Source of the DNA: Rhodocyclaceae bacterium
GTDB taxonomy: Bacteria > Pseudomonadota > Gammaproteobacteria > Burkholderiales > Rhodocyclaceae
Length of the DNA stretch: 64,000 nt
Assembly (NCBI GenBank): GCA_018883265.1
Contig: VEQK01000001.1
Location: 41,307 to 105,306 of the forward strand
Direction of reading: 5' to 3'
The position numbers were made by a program, and so were the translations under genes. Each line of letters begins with the position of its first letter. The stretch's first letter is position 1. The notes below the pieces were generated by a model that was not told the origin of the DNA, searched no databases, and was given only the letters and a program-made list of their open reading frames with translations. Shown here piece after piece: positions 31,783 to 39,787 of this stretch.

Positions 31783-32763
31783 TTAACCACCCAAAGCGGC
31801 AAGGTGCGGTGTAGTGCCTGTCTGGTGGAAATGCAGCAGATGTGTCGGTGCTTTCTGTAGTAGCAATCCGGCCACAGTTGCTTGAAGTTCCTCCCGCTGA
31901 TCTCTATGTCGCAGCAGGTGGCGTAAGGAGTGACCGCCATTTCCAAACAGGCAAAGACGCAAGTTGCCCGTGGCCGTGACGCGCAACCGATTGCATGTGT
32001 TGCAAAAATCTTTACTGTAGGGCGCGATGATGCCGATCTGGCCTTGGTAGTCGGCGTGCTGAAACTCCTGTGCGGGGCCGGCACCCGGTTCGCGAGCCAT
32101 TTCCGACCAGCCCAAGGCTTTCAATTGGTCGCCAATCTCCTGCCCCCGGATGTGATGACGAGTAAAGTATTCCTTGTTTGAACCAGTCTCCATCAGTTCG
32201 ATGAATCGGATACTGATGGCTTCGGAGCGGATCCAGGCCAGAAAGGCCCCCAGTTCATGATCATTGACGCCACGCAAAAGCACCGTGTTGACCTTGATCT
32301 TCTCAAAACCAGCATCCTGAGCGGCCTTAATGCCGTCCATCACTTTGTTTAGATGGTCATGACCGGTGATGTCGGCGAAGCGTCGACGATCAAGACTGTC
32401 AACACTGACGTTGATGGCCGAAATGCCTGCATTCCGCCAGAGGTGTGCATTCTCGGCAAGTTTGTAACCGTTGGTGGTTGCGGCCACTCGGCTGATACCG
32501 GGAACTGAAGAAACGCGAGCAGCGATTTCTGCAAAATCCTTACGCACAGTAGGTTCGCCGCCCGTCAGGCGAACCTTCCACAACCCCAGCCCGGCAAGGG
32601 CGCCGACCAGGTTCTCGATTTCGTCAGCGCTAAGGAAGCGTGTACTCTCACCCTTCTGGTAGCCGTCTGGCAAGCAATACTGGCAACGGTAATTGCAGAT
32701 ATCGGTGATGGATAGGCGCAAATAGCTAAAACTCCGGCCATGCGGGTCAGTAAGCGTTTTCAT
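31783..32763 (-). CDS. moaA: GTP 3',8-cyclase MoaA
   Basis: Radical SAM enzyme that begins Moco synthesis by converting GTP to 3',8-cyclo-7,8-dihydro-GTP. It has 326 residues. The SAM cluster motif CNYRCQYC is near residue 24; the second [4Fe-4S] cluster is carried by C-N-T-C and C-L-F in the C-terminal part (FCNTCNRLRVTATGNLRLCLF region); the chain ends in Gly-Gly, which is required for activity. It is the first gene of the minus-strand Moco operon, behind a NarL-type repeat at 32905. Family length and all key residues are present. Confidence 0.96.
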   Translation of the reverse strand: MKTLTDPHGRSFSYLRLSITDICNYRCQYCLPDGYQKGESTRFLSADEIENLVGALAGLGLWKVRLTGGEPTVRKDFAEIAARVSSVPGISRVAATTNGYKLAENAHLWRNAGISAINVSVDSLDRRRFADITGHDHLNKVMDGIKAAQDAGFEKIKVNTVLLRGVNDHELGAFLAWIRSEAISIRFIELMETGSNKEYFTRHHIRGQEIGDQLKALGWSEMAREPGAGPAQEFQHADYQGQIGIIAPYSKDFCNTCNRLRVTATGNLRLCLFGNGGHSLRHLLRHRDQREELQATVAGLLLQKAPTHLLHFHQTGTTPHLAALGG

Positions 32764-32904
32764 CCTATCCTCGATTTCTAAGTAGGCATTGCCTCAAAAG
32801 TCAGCAAACCCATCCAGCCGCAATGATCGGTGTGCTGTATTAATCATGGTGTGATTATCTCGGTAATTGGGCCGGAGAATCGAGTTTATCCGGGGTAGGG
32901 GCGC

Positions 32905-32920
32905 TACCCCTTTGGGGGTA
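32905..32920. promoter_or_regulatory. NarL-type 7-2-7 site before moaA
   Basis: TACCCCT-TT-GGGGGTA matches the NarL/NarP heptamer pair TACYNMT-N2-AKNRGTA with one mismatch. A further half-site-like GGGGTAG at 32893-32899 forms a hairpin-like inverted repeat with CTACCCC. On the moaA strand a -10-like GATTCT starts 31.5 bp from the site centre. Nitrate would then induce cofactor synthesis. Confidence 0.55.
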
Positions 32921-32935
32921 AGGTGGCGTTGGAAC

Positions 32936-34174
32936 TTATCCCGGACGGCCGTCGATTCTAGGGCGGAGTAACCACGGTGTGTAGCGATAAGTGTAGGCGA
33001 GAAAACCGAGAGACCATGCAATGCCAGAGGCCATCAGCACGTCACGCGTCTGCGTGGGGTCTAGAATCTGCGGCATCGCGGCAAAAACCCGCAACACGCC
33101 ACTGATGGCGATCAGGATAAAAAACGCAACATCGATGGGGCTGGCAGTAATCTGTCGACCGGTGTGTCCCATAGCCGTGCGCGTCACCATGCCGGCGATA
33201 ACAAGACCCATGGCACCCACGGCCAGTGCATGTATTGGCAGCGATCGCGGTACGAAACCCGATGATTCAAGGCCCATGGCGAGAAGGGTCAGGGGAATCC
33301 AGAGGTAGCCGAGTTGCAGAACCCAGACCATGGGATGCTTCAGTGTTCGCCAGGGTTTCCAGCCGATCCAACGGGCGAGATTCACGCCAGCCGCAATGAG
33401 ACAGGCTGTTAAAGCCAGATGTGGTGGAAGTGTCCACCAGGCGATCAGGCCGATGGCCGTGCAGATCGGTGTAGCGGCGACGAAAAACGGTGGATTCCAG
33501 ATGGTGATACCCCGGACACCGTTCTGGGTGAAATTCGGAATAACCCGCCCACCCATGACAACCAGGAGCTGCATGATGACCAGAAGGGCAAGCTCAACCG
33601 GATAGAGTGGGCTGATGGATTGGTTGGTCAGCACGATGACGTAGAACCATGCATTGCAAGCAATCATCAGCAGGACGAGGCCGAGGAGCAGAAAATTCTT
33701 CCAGAGTTTTGCCAGCCAGAGGACTCGCAATAGCAACCCCGTGAGCAATAAGCCAAAAGCGATATCGGCAGCAGCGGCGAATGTGAGTTCACTCTGCACG
33801 ATGAAAAAGCGGGCAAGAGCCCAGAGTACAAAAAGCAACCCAAGCGGCAGGCCTGCGGCGGGCAGAATGCCGGTCCAGTTGTTACTGGCGGTCAGTAAAA
33901 AGCCGGCAATAACGGCCATAGCAAAGCCGAAAACCATTTCATGTGCATGCCAGAAGATGGGATTAAGGGCCGAAGCCGGGAAGCCCAGCCCCCCGAACAA
34001 GATGCCAAGCCAGACAAGGACAGCAATGAAGGAAAAAATCGCGGCACCCAGATAGAACGGCCGGAATCCCAAACGCCATAAGCCGATTCCCGTCATGGGC
34101 CGCTCCCGGCGTGCCTGGCTTTCCTTGATTGTCAGCAGATTACTGGGCCGGGTCGTCTTCTTGACGCTTGTCAT
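32936..34174 (-). CDS. nnrS: NnrS family haem-copper-type membrane protein
   Basis: NnrS proteins are polytopic haem- and copper-containing membrane proteins that protect cells from nitric oxide stress. It has 412 residues with about twelve hydrophobic helices. The signature begins L-G-F-R-P-F-Y-L-G-A and continues with IFWHAHEMVFGFAMAVIAGFL, whose histidines are the conserved haem ligands, then T-A-S-N-N-W-T-G. A late H-A-L-A-V-G-A-M-G region and G-H-T-G-R also fit. It stands alone between the Moco operon and narL with a consensus NarL site 68 bp upstream of its start. Confidence 0.93.
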   Translation of the reverse strand: MTSVKKTTRPSNLLTIKESQARRERPMTGIGLWRLGFRPFYLGAAIFSFIAVLVWLGILFGGLGFPASALNPIFWHAHEMVFGFAMAVIAGFLLTASNNWTGILPAAGLPLGLLFVLWALARFFIVQSELTFAAAADIAFGLLLTGLLLRVLWLAKLWKNFLLLGLVLLMIACNAWFYVIVLTNQSISPLYPVELALLVIMQLLVVMGGRVIPNFTQNGVRGITIWNPPFFVAATPICTAIGLIAWWTLPPHLALTACLIAAGVNLARWIGWKPWRTLKHPMVWVLQLGYLWIPLTLLAMGLESSGFVPRSLPIHALAVGAMGLVIAGMVTRTAMGHTGRQITASPIDVAFFILIAISGVLRVFAAMPQILDPTQTRDVLMASGIAWSLGFLAYTYRYTPWLLRPRIDGRPG

Positions 34175-34241
34175 GGGTGTCTGTCGTCATGTTCATGTGA
34201 ATCAGACATGGATTCTTGCGAACTTCTGTTAGGTTTGACCA

Positions 34242-34257
34242 TACCTATTCAGGAGTA
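34242..34257. promoter_or_regulatory. NarL-type 7-2-7 site before nnrS
   Basis: TACCTAT-TC-AGGAGTA is a perfect match to the NarL/NarP inverted heptamer pair. On the nnrS strand AAGAAT (34217-34212) lies 32.5 bp from the site centre, a plausible -10 for a promoter activated from about -44. Confidence 0.65.
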
Positions 34258-34297
34258 AGCGCGATGTAGTTTGTATCGAGGAGGGGCCCGCCGGGTT

Positions 34298-34945
34298 TCA
34301 GCCAATGTTATTGGAAACGGCCCAGACCGCAGCTTCGACCCGCGAACGGAACTTTAGCTTCTTGAGGAGGTTGCGGATATGGACCTTGACGGTGCTATCC
34401 ATGATGTCAAGCTCACGCGCAATCAGTTTGTTGGACATGCCGTGCGCCAGACATTTCAGGATGCTGAGCTCCCGCTCCGTTAAGCCGGCCTGCGACCGGT
34501 TGGTAACAACGGCTTCCTGGCGCAATGCCGTTGCCAGAAGACCACTAAGTTCAGCGCTAATGGCGTTTTTGCCGAGTATTGATTCCTTGATGAGGCGAAT
34601 CATTTCTTCAGGGTCAGTATCTTTCAAAATATAACCGTCTGAGCCGGCACGGATTGCACCAACGAGGTCGTCGGGATTATTGGAAACAGTCAATAGAATA
34701 ATCCGCGAATCGATATCCTTGTCGCGCATGAGCTGGAGTGTTTCGATGCCATTCAAGCCTTTCATATTCAGATCGAGCAGGATCAGGTCCGGATGGTGCT
34801 CGAGCGCGAGTGCGACACCTTCTTCACCGGAAGCAGCTTCGGCAACCACCTTGAACTCGGGCTCCATGCCCAGAAGCTGAACCACCCCTTTCCGGAAAAG
34901 CGGGTGGTCGTCGATGATCAGGGTGTTGATGGGGGTGTTGGTCAT
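34298..34945 (-). CDS. narL: Nitrate/nitrite response regulator NarL
   Basis: Two-component response regulator of the NarL/FixJ class, 215 residues. Receiver domain: acidic pair in I-I-D-D-H-P-L-F, phosphoacceptor Asp58 in L-I-L-L-D-L-N-M-K-G, and the conserved Thr/Lys region (L-L-T-V-S; I-L-K-D-T-D). C-terminal LuxR-type helix-turn-helix: L-T-E-R-E-L-S-I-L-K-C-L-A-H-G-M-S-N-K-L-I-A. It is encoded 11 bp behind its sensor NarX on the same transcript. Its likely targets are the 7-2-7 repeats listed here. Confidence 0.95.
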   Translation of the reverse strand: MTNTPINTLIIDDHPLFRKGVVQLLGMEPEFKVVAEAASGEEGVALALEHHPDLILLDLNMKGLNGIETLQLMRDKDIDSRIILLTVSNNPDDLVGAIRAGSDGYILKDTDPEEMIRLIKESILGKNAISAELSGLLATALRQEAVVTNRSQAGLTERELSILKCLAHGMSNKLIARELDIMDSTVKVHIRNLLKKLKFRSRVEAAVWAVSNNIG

Positions 34946-34956
34946 GACATGGCCTT

Positions 34957-36810
34957 TTAGCGTTCAGTATCAGATTTTTCAGGTAGGAAGGTTAGCAGCA
35001 CTTCTGTGCCACCCTGCTCCCGGTTTCGGACCGTAATCACGCCATCCAGTGACTGGGCCCGGTCTTCCATGATGATCAGCCCGTAATGGTTTTCCGGAGA
35101 CCTGGCATCGCCTATGCCGATACCATTATCACTGATGCGAATCGCAACAACGTGATTTTCCGAAACCGTGGCGCTGATAAAAACTTCGCTTGCCTGCGCG
35201 TGCTTCTCGATGTTCGCTAGCGCTTCTCGGATGATCCGCAGGACGTGAATCTCTTCGTTGGCTGAGAGCAATGTTGGCGGCAGGTCGTTTTTACAATCGA
35301 TACGGAGATTGCAGCGCCGGCTAAACTCTTCGGATGTTTCGCTCAGAGCAGTCTGGAAGCCGCGCTCGTCAATTTTAAGCCGGAAGGCACTGATCAACTC
35401 ACGCAGCTCTTTGTAGGCACTGGCCAATCCGGCCTTGAGTTCCGAAACGATTTCATGCTGATCGAAAGGCGCCAGATGATTCTTTTCCAGCCGGGCTACC
35501 TGAATTCTCAAATAGCTCAGAGATTGAGCAATGGAATCGTGCAGTTCCCTTGCGATAGTCGATCGCTCCTCCAGTACGGCAATGCGGTGCAATTCTTCCT
35601 GGTGCTGCATCTTTGAAAGCGCCATTGAGAGATTGCTGCCGATTGCCTCAAGAACGCGCATTTTCCAGGCGGGGACGGCTGCATCTGATTTGAGCCTGAA
35701 AGGTAATACACCCGTGATGGATCCCCTATCTTTAATCGGCACAAAAACCATGGGTTGATCGCCGGCATTAGGGGTGTCTGATTGGGCCAGGCTACTCTTA
35801 AAACAATCTTCGCAGCCTCGTTCTCCACAAAGTTTCTCAATATCGGATTTGAGCAAGTTGGTTGTCAGACGGTGCGCCGGATAGGCGCCGTTTTCGTTGA
35901 TGCAAATGGTTCCCGAGCCTAGATCCAGTTCCTGCTCAATATCATTAAGAAGCTCCTTAAGCGACCCGGGTGTGAAATTACTTTCGGAGAGGCGTAAGGC
36001 GGAGCGGTACATGAGTTCAAGAGAGCGGTTGGTTTCAGTGAGTTCCTTCGTCCGCTCCGCGATCAAGCGCTTCTGATTTTCATAGGTTTCAGAGATTTCA
36101 GAGACCATCATGTTGAATGTTTCGCCGAGCTGACCTAGCTCATCCTGATCGGTATGCGAAGCCTTGGCCGAAAAATCATTATCACGCACACGGCTGGCAA
36201 CACTCAGAAGGTCCCGGAGTGGTTTGACGACCTGGTTTTTCATCATCCACATGGTGATGACACAGACGGAGACGGTCATCACCAATAGTGCAATCTGTAA
36301 AGATTTCAGAAGTGCGATTTTCTGCTCGAGATCTTCTTCGATCAGAGAGACGATGCCATTTATTTGCAGAACGAATGTCGAAATTTCTTCATTAAGGGCC
36401 TTCAGTGTGGCGGCGTTCCGTTTCTCGTTAATACTCAGCAAAGACGGTGAAATATACTCGCCCCAGAACTTGCGAACTTCGGCAAACTTTGCCGGCAATT
36501 CGCTGTAGTCCGCAGAGCGGGAGATGACAAAGCTCTCCAGCGCATCAAGCCGAAGCTGAAAATCAGTTGTGGCCTGGCTAATGGTCGTGGTTGACGCGCC
36601 AGATTCGGCATAGCTGAGTAACCGGTAACTCATCATACGCAGTGATCCGGCGGAATTGATGGCGTTGGCTTTGCCGAGGCTGTTGTCCGCGATCGAGGTC
36701 GATAGCACCATCGAGATAAAAGATAAGAATGCAATCGTCCCCATGGCAAGCCCGAGTCTTACCAGAAGCGAGTCTTTGATCGAGATGTTGGGAATGACCG
36801 AAAAAACCAT
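34957..36810 (-). CDS. narX: Nitrate/nitrite sensor histidine kinase NarX
   Basis: Membrane sensor kinase phosphorylating NarL in response to nitrate or nitrite. About 617 residues from the ATG at 36810, which has an AGGG ribosome site; the frame is open to an ATG at 36888 that lacks one. Helix 1 is followed by the P-box-like nitrate-binding stretch NAINSAGSLRMMSYRLLSY, a four-helix periplasmic domain, helix 2 near residue 190, HAMP, a Cys-containing GAF-like central module (C-G-E-R-G-C-E-D-C), the HisKA_3 phosphoacceptor in IARELHDSIAQSLSYLR (His424) and a HATPase domain (N-I-E-K-H-A; D-N-G-I-G-I). The central Cys set parallels the NarX/NarQ cysteine cluster. Confidence 0.94.
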   Translation of the reverse strand: MVFSVIPNISIKDSLLVRLGLAMGTIAFLSFISMVLSTSIADNSLGKANAINSAGSLRMMSYRLLSYAESGASTTTISQATTDFQLRLDALESFVISRSADYSELPAKFAEVRKFWGEYISPSLLSINEKRNAATLKALNEEISTFVLQINGIVSLIEEDLEQKIALLKSLQIALLVMTVSVCVITMWMMKNQVVKPLRDLLSVASRVRDNDFSAKASHTDQDELGQLGETFNMMVSEISETYENQKRLIAERTKELTETNRSLELMYRSALRLSESNFTPGSLKELLNDIEQELDLGSGTICINENGAYPAHRLTTNLLKSDIEKLCGERGCEDCFKSSLAQSDTPNAGDQPMVFVPIKDRGSITGVLPFRLKSDAAVPAWKMRVLEAIGSNLSMALSKMQHQEELHRIAVLEERSTIARELHDSIAQSLSYLRIQVARLEKNHLAPFDQHEIVSELKAGLASAYKELRELISAFRLKIDERGFQTALSETSEEFSRRCNLRIDCKNDLPPTLLSANEEIHVLRIIREALANIEKHAQASEVFISATVSENHVVAIRISDNGIGIGDARSPENHYGLIIMEDRAQSLDGVITVRNREQGGTEVLLTFLPEKSDTER

Positions 36811-36967
36811 GAAACGACCCTGGATTGTTTCCCCTGGCGGGGTAGAGGGAATTAGGGAGTACCACCATTTTGAACGTATCTGACCCATTGTTCAGGGTTG
36901 CGAGCATTACATATTTCTAACCACTTGTTTTGTCGAACATATTCACCCATCGACGGATTCAGGTCCA

Positions 36968-36983
36968 TACCAATAAAGAGGTA
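36968..36983. promoter_or_regulatory. NarL-type 7-2-7 site between narX and narK1
   Basis: TACCAAT-AA-AGAGGTA is a perfect NarL/NarP site in the divergent narX-narK1 region. Towards narX a -10-like GAATAT or TATGTT lies 31.5-34.5 bp away; towards narK1 only TATCAC at about 40 bp is visible. It may serve both genes. No FNR box is evident in this interval. Confidence 0.65.
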
Positions 36984-37080
36984 TGCATGAACAAAACCTG
37001 ACAGTTGGGAGGGCTATCACAGATCTATTCCTCTTTCTATGATGCCTTCCAAAGAATACGAAAGCATCAGGGGGTTGAAT

Positions 37081-38328
37081 ATGTTCAGCAGAAAGCAGTG
37101 GTCAGTTGTTTCATCCAGTACGTTCGCATTCACGATATGTTTTGCGATCTGGATGATGTTCGCGGTGATCGGAATTCCGATCAAAGCCAAGCTGGGTTTG
37201 AACGAAACTGAATTTGGTTTATTAACTGCGATGCCGGTGTTATCGGGTTCCTTGATCCGCCTGCCATTGGGAATGCTGACCGATAAGCTGGGCGGGCGTA
37301 TCGTATTCTTCATTCTGATGCTGTGTTGTGTGGTGCCGATCTGGTTTATCGGTGATGCGACGGAGTTTTGGCAGTTCCTGGTGCTGGGCCTGTTCGTCGG
37401 CCTGGCAGGCGGTTCGTTTTCAGTAGGGATCGCCTACGTGGCGCGCTGGTTCGACAAAAAGAACCAGGGACTGGCGATGGGCATTTTCGGCGCCGGTAAC
37501 TCCGGAGCTGCGGTCACCAAGTTCGTGGCGCCCTCGATCGTTCTGGCCTTTGGCTGGACGATGGTGCCCAAAGTCTACGCTGTCGCCATGCTGGTGACGG
37601 CGCTTGTTTTCTGGATGTTCAGCTTTACGGACAAGAGCCATAACGTCCATAGCAGCGTCACGGTGGCGGATCAGCTCAAGGCGCTGAAAGATCCGCGTGT
37701 CTGGAAGTACTGTCAGTACTACTCGATTGTGTTTGGCGGCTATGTGGGCCTTGCACTCTGGATGACCAAGTATTACGTATCGGAATACGGCTTCGATCTA
37801 AAAACCGCAGCCTTGCTGGCCGCCTGCTTTTCGCTTCCGGGTGGCGTGTTGCGCGCGGTTGGCGGCTGGCTGTCGGATAAATACGGCGCTCACTCGGTGA
37901 CCTGGTGGGTGCTGTGGGTTAGCTGGATCTGTCTGTTTATCATGTCTTACCCGCAAACAGACTTCACGATCCAGACGGTGAATGGCCCTGAGACTTTCCA
38001 TATCGGCCTTTCGCCGACGGTTTTCACGATCCTTTTATTCTTGATCGGCGTCGCCTGGGCCTTCGGCAAGGCTTCCGTTTTCAAATATATCTCTGACGAC
38101 TATCCAGACAACATTGGCGTAATTTCGGGGATCGTCGGCCTGGTAGGTGGCCTCGGCGGCTTTATCCTGCCGATCATGTTCGGCGCCCTGGTCGACCTGA
38201 CGGGCATCCGGTCTTCGTCTTTCATGCTGCTGTACGGCGTCGTCTGGGTCTCGCTGATCTGGATGTATTTCACCGAAGTGCGGACGTCTTCGGTGCTGGA
38301 ACACAAACCTGCCAAGCGTGCTGACTAA
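37081..38328 (+). CDS. narK1: NarK1-type nitrate transporter (MFS)
   Basis: Nitrate uptake permease of the NNP family. I start at 37081, where AGGGGG stands 7 nt before the ATG; an in-frame ATG at 37039 has no ribosome site. About 415 residues with 12 membrane helices. Family marks: G-I-P-I-K-A-K-L-G-L-N-E-T-E-F-G, nitrate-binding Arg in G-S-L-I-R-L-P-L-G, nitrate signature GNSGAAVTKFVAPSI and the second-half repeat L-P-G-G-V-L-R-A-V-G-G-W. The shorter NarK1 type is usually a nitrate/proton symporter starting nitrate respiration. It is first of the narK1K2GHJI operon. Confidence 0.93.
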   Translation: MFSRKQWSVVSSSTFAFTICFAIWMMFAVIGIPIKAKLGLNETEFGLLTAMPVLSGSLIRLPLGMLTDKLGGRIVFFILMLCCVVPIWFIGDATEFWQFLVLGLFVGLAGGSFSVGIAYVARWFDKKNQGLAMGIFGAGNSGAAVTKFVAPSIVLAFGWTMVPKVYAVAMLVTALVFWMFSFTDKSHNVHSSVTVADQLKALKDPRVWKYCQYYSIVFGGYVGLALWMTKYYVSEYGFDLKTAALLAACFSLPGGVLRAVGGWLSDKYGAHSVTWWVLWVSWICLFIMSYPQTDFTIQTVNGPETFHIGLSPTVFTILLFLIGVAWAFGKASVFKYISDDYPDNIGVISGIVGLVGGLGGFILPIMFGALVDLTGIRSSSFMLLYGVVWVSLIWMYFTEVRTSSVLEHKPAKRAD

Positions 38329-38360
38329 TCTGAATTCACTTTAATCGAACGGAGTACATC

Positions 38361-39743
38361 ATGGCAAAAGTCTTAACGACATGGCTGCCGGAAGACAAGA
38401 AGTTCTGGGAGGCCGAAGGCAAATCGGTTGCGCGCCGCAACCTGTGGATTTCAATTCCCTGTCTGCTGCTGGCGTTTGCAGTGTGGATGGTCTGGAGCGT
38501 GGTGGTCGTGAACTTGCCGAACATTGGCTTCAAGTTCGATACCGATCAATTGTTCTGGTTGGCAGCACTACCGGGCTTGTCGGGCGCGACACTGCGTATT
38601 TTTTACTCATTCATGGTGCCGATCTTCGGAGGCCGCCGCTGGACCGCCATTTCGACGGCATCGCTGCTCCTGCCCGCTTTCGGCATAGGTATTGCCGTGC
38701 AAAACCCGGAAACGCCTTACGCAACTTTCCTGATTCTGGCGCTCCTCTGCGGTTTTGGTGGCGGTAACTTTGCCTCCAGCATGTCGAATATCAGCTTCTT
38801 CTTCCCGAAGGCGCAGAAGGGGGGTGCGTTGGGTTTGAACGCCGGTCTGGGTAATCTGGGCGTCTCCGTAGTGCAGTTTGTCGTGCCTATCGTTATTACC
38901 GCCGGTGTTTTTGGCGTGTTGGGTGGTGATGCACAAACCTGGGTCAAGGGTGCACAAACCAAGCAGATGTGGCTGCAGAATGCCGGATTTATCTGGGTGC
39001 CGTTCATTGCCCTGTCGACAATTGCTGCCTGGTTCGGCATGAATGACATCGCCAGCGCCAAGGCTTCGTTCGCCGATCAGGCCGTGATTTTCAAGCGCAA
39101 ACATAACTGGCTGATGTGCTGGCTATATCTGGGCACATTCGGTTCATTCATCGGCTATTCGGCGGGTTTCCCGCTGCTGACCAAGACGCAGTTTCCGGAA
39201 GTGAATCCGATCCAGTACGCCTTCCTAGGCCCGCTGGTGGGTGCTATTGCCCGTGTGATCGGTGGCTGGATTTCGGACAAGCTGGGTGGCGCGATTGTGA
39301 CCTTCTGGACCTTCATCCTGATGATTGTGGCCGTCTTCGGCGTTATTCAGTTTGCGCCGAGCGCGACGAGCGCCGGCAGTTTCTGGGGCTTTTTTGCGAT
39401 GTTCATGCTGCTGTTCATGGGTACCGGCGTCGGTAATGCCTCCACCTTCCGCATGATTCCGGTGATCTTCATGACCGAGCGTCAACGTGACGCAGTCGGC
39501 AAGGGACAACAGGCTGAAGAGGCTGCAATTATCGCCGGCAACAAGGAAGCGGCTGCCGTTCTGGGCTTTACCTCGGCCATCGCTGCCTATGGCGCTTTTT
39601 TCATTCCGAAGTCTTTTGGCACCTCGATTGCGGCAACCGGTAGCGCCGAGTTCGCGCTCTACAGTTTTATCTGTTTTTACGTCACCTGCATTGTTATTAC
39701 CTGGCTGTTCTACAGCCGCCGTAATGCACCGATGCCCTGTTAA
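38361..39743 (+). CDS. narK2: NarK2-type nitrate/nitrite antiporter (MFS)
   Basis: Second NNP-family permease, 460 residues, the longer class typical of nitrate/nitrite exchangers. It has 12 helices, with S-G-A-T-L-R-I-F-Y-S and LGPLVGAIARVIGGWISDK carrying the substrate arginines, and the nitrate signatures GFGGGNFASSMSNISFFFP and GNASTFRMIPVIF. The insert between the last helices (Q-R-D-A-V-G-K-G-Q-Q-A-E-E-A-A-I-I-A-G-N) is also typical. In many denitrifiers narK1 and narK2 are adjacent or fused; here they are separate genes 32 bp apart with their own GGAG site. Confidence 0.93.
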   Translation: MAKVLTTWLPEDKKFWEAEGKSVARRNLWISIPCLLLAFAVWMVWSVVVVNLPNIGFKFDTDQLFWLAALPGLSGATLRIFYSFMVPIFGGRRWTAISTASLLLPAFGIGIAVQNPETPYATFLILALLCGFGGGNFASSMSNISFFFPKAQKGGALGLNAGLGNLGVSVVQFVVPIVITAGVFGVLGGDAQTWVKGAQTKQMWLQNAGFIWVPFIALSTIAAWFGMNDIASAKASFADQAVIFKRKHNWLMCWLYLGTFGSFIGYSAGFPLLTKTQFPEVNPIQYAFLGPLVGAIARVIGGWISDKLGGAIVTFWTFILMIVAVFGVIQFAPSATSAGSFWGFFAMFMLLFMGTGVGNASTFRMIPVIFMTERQRDAVGKGQQAEEAAIIAGNKEAAAVLGFTSAIAAYGAFFIPKSFGTSIAATGSAEFALYSFICFYVTCIVITWLFYSRRNAPMPC

Positions 39744-39787
39744 TCGGCTTTTACTGATTTGTACAACACCGTACTAAAGGAAACGAT

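Noticed and set aside
31779..32084. N-terminal extension of MoaC-MoaB into moaA
   Set aside because: It is moaA read in another frame; MoaC homologues begin at the M-I-D-V-G segment.
32764..32935. Moco riboswitch upstream of moaA
   Set aside because: The region contains GC-rich inverted repeats explained by a NarL-type site; I could not recognise the conserved Moco RNA core.
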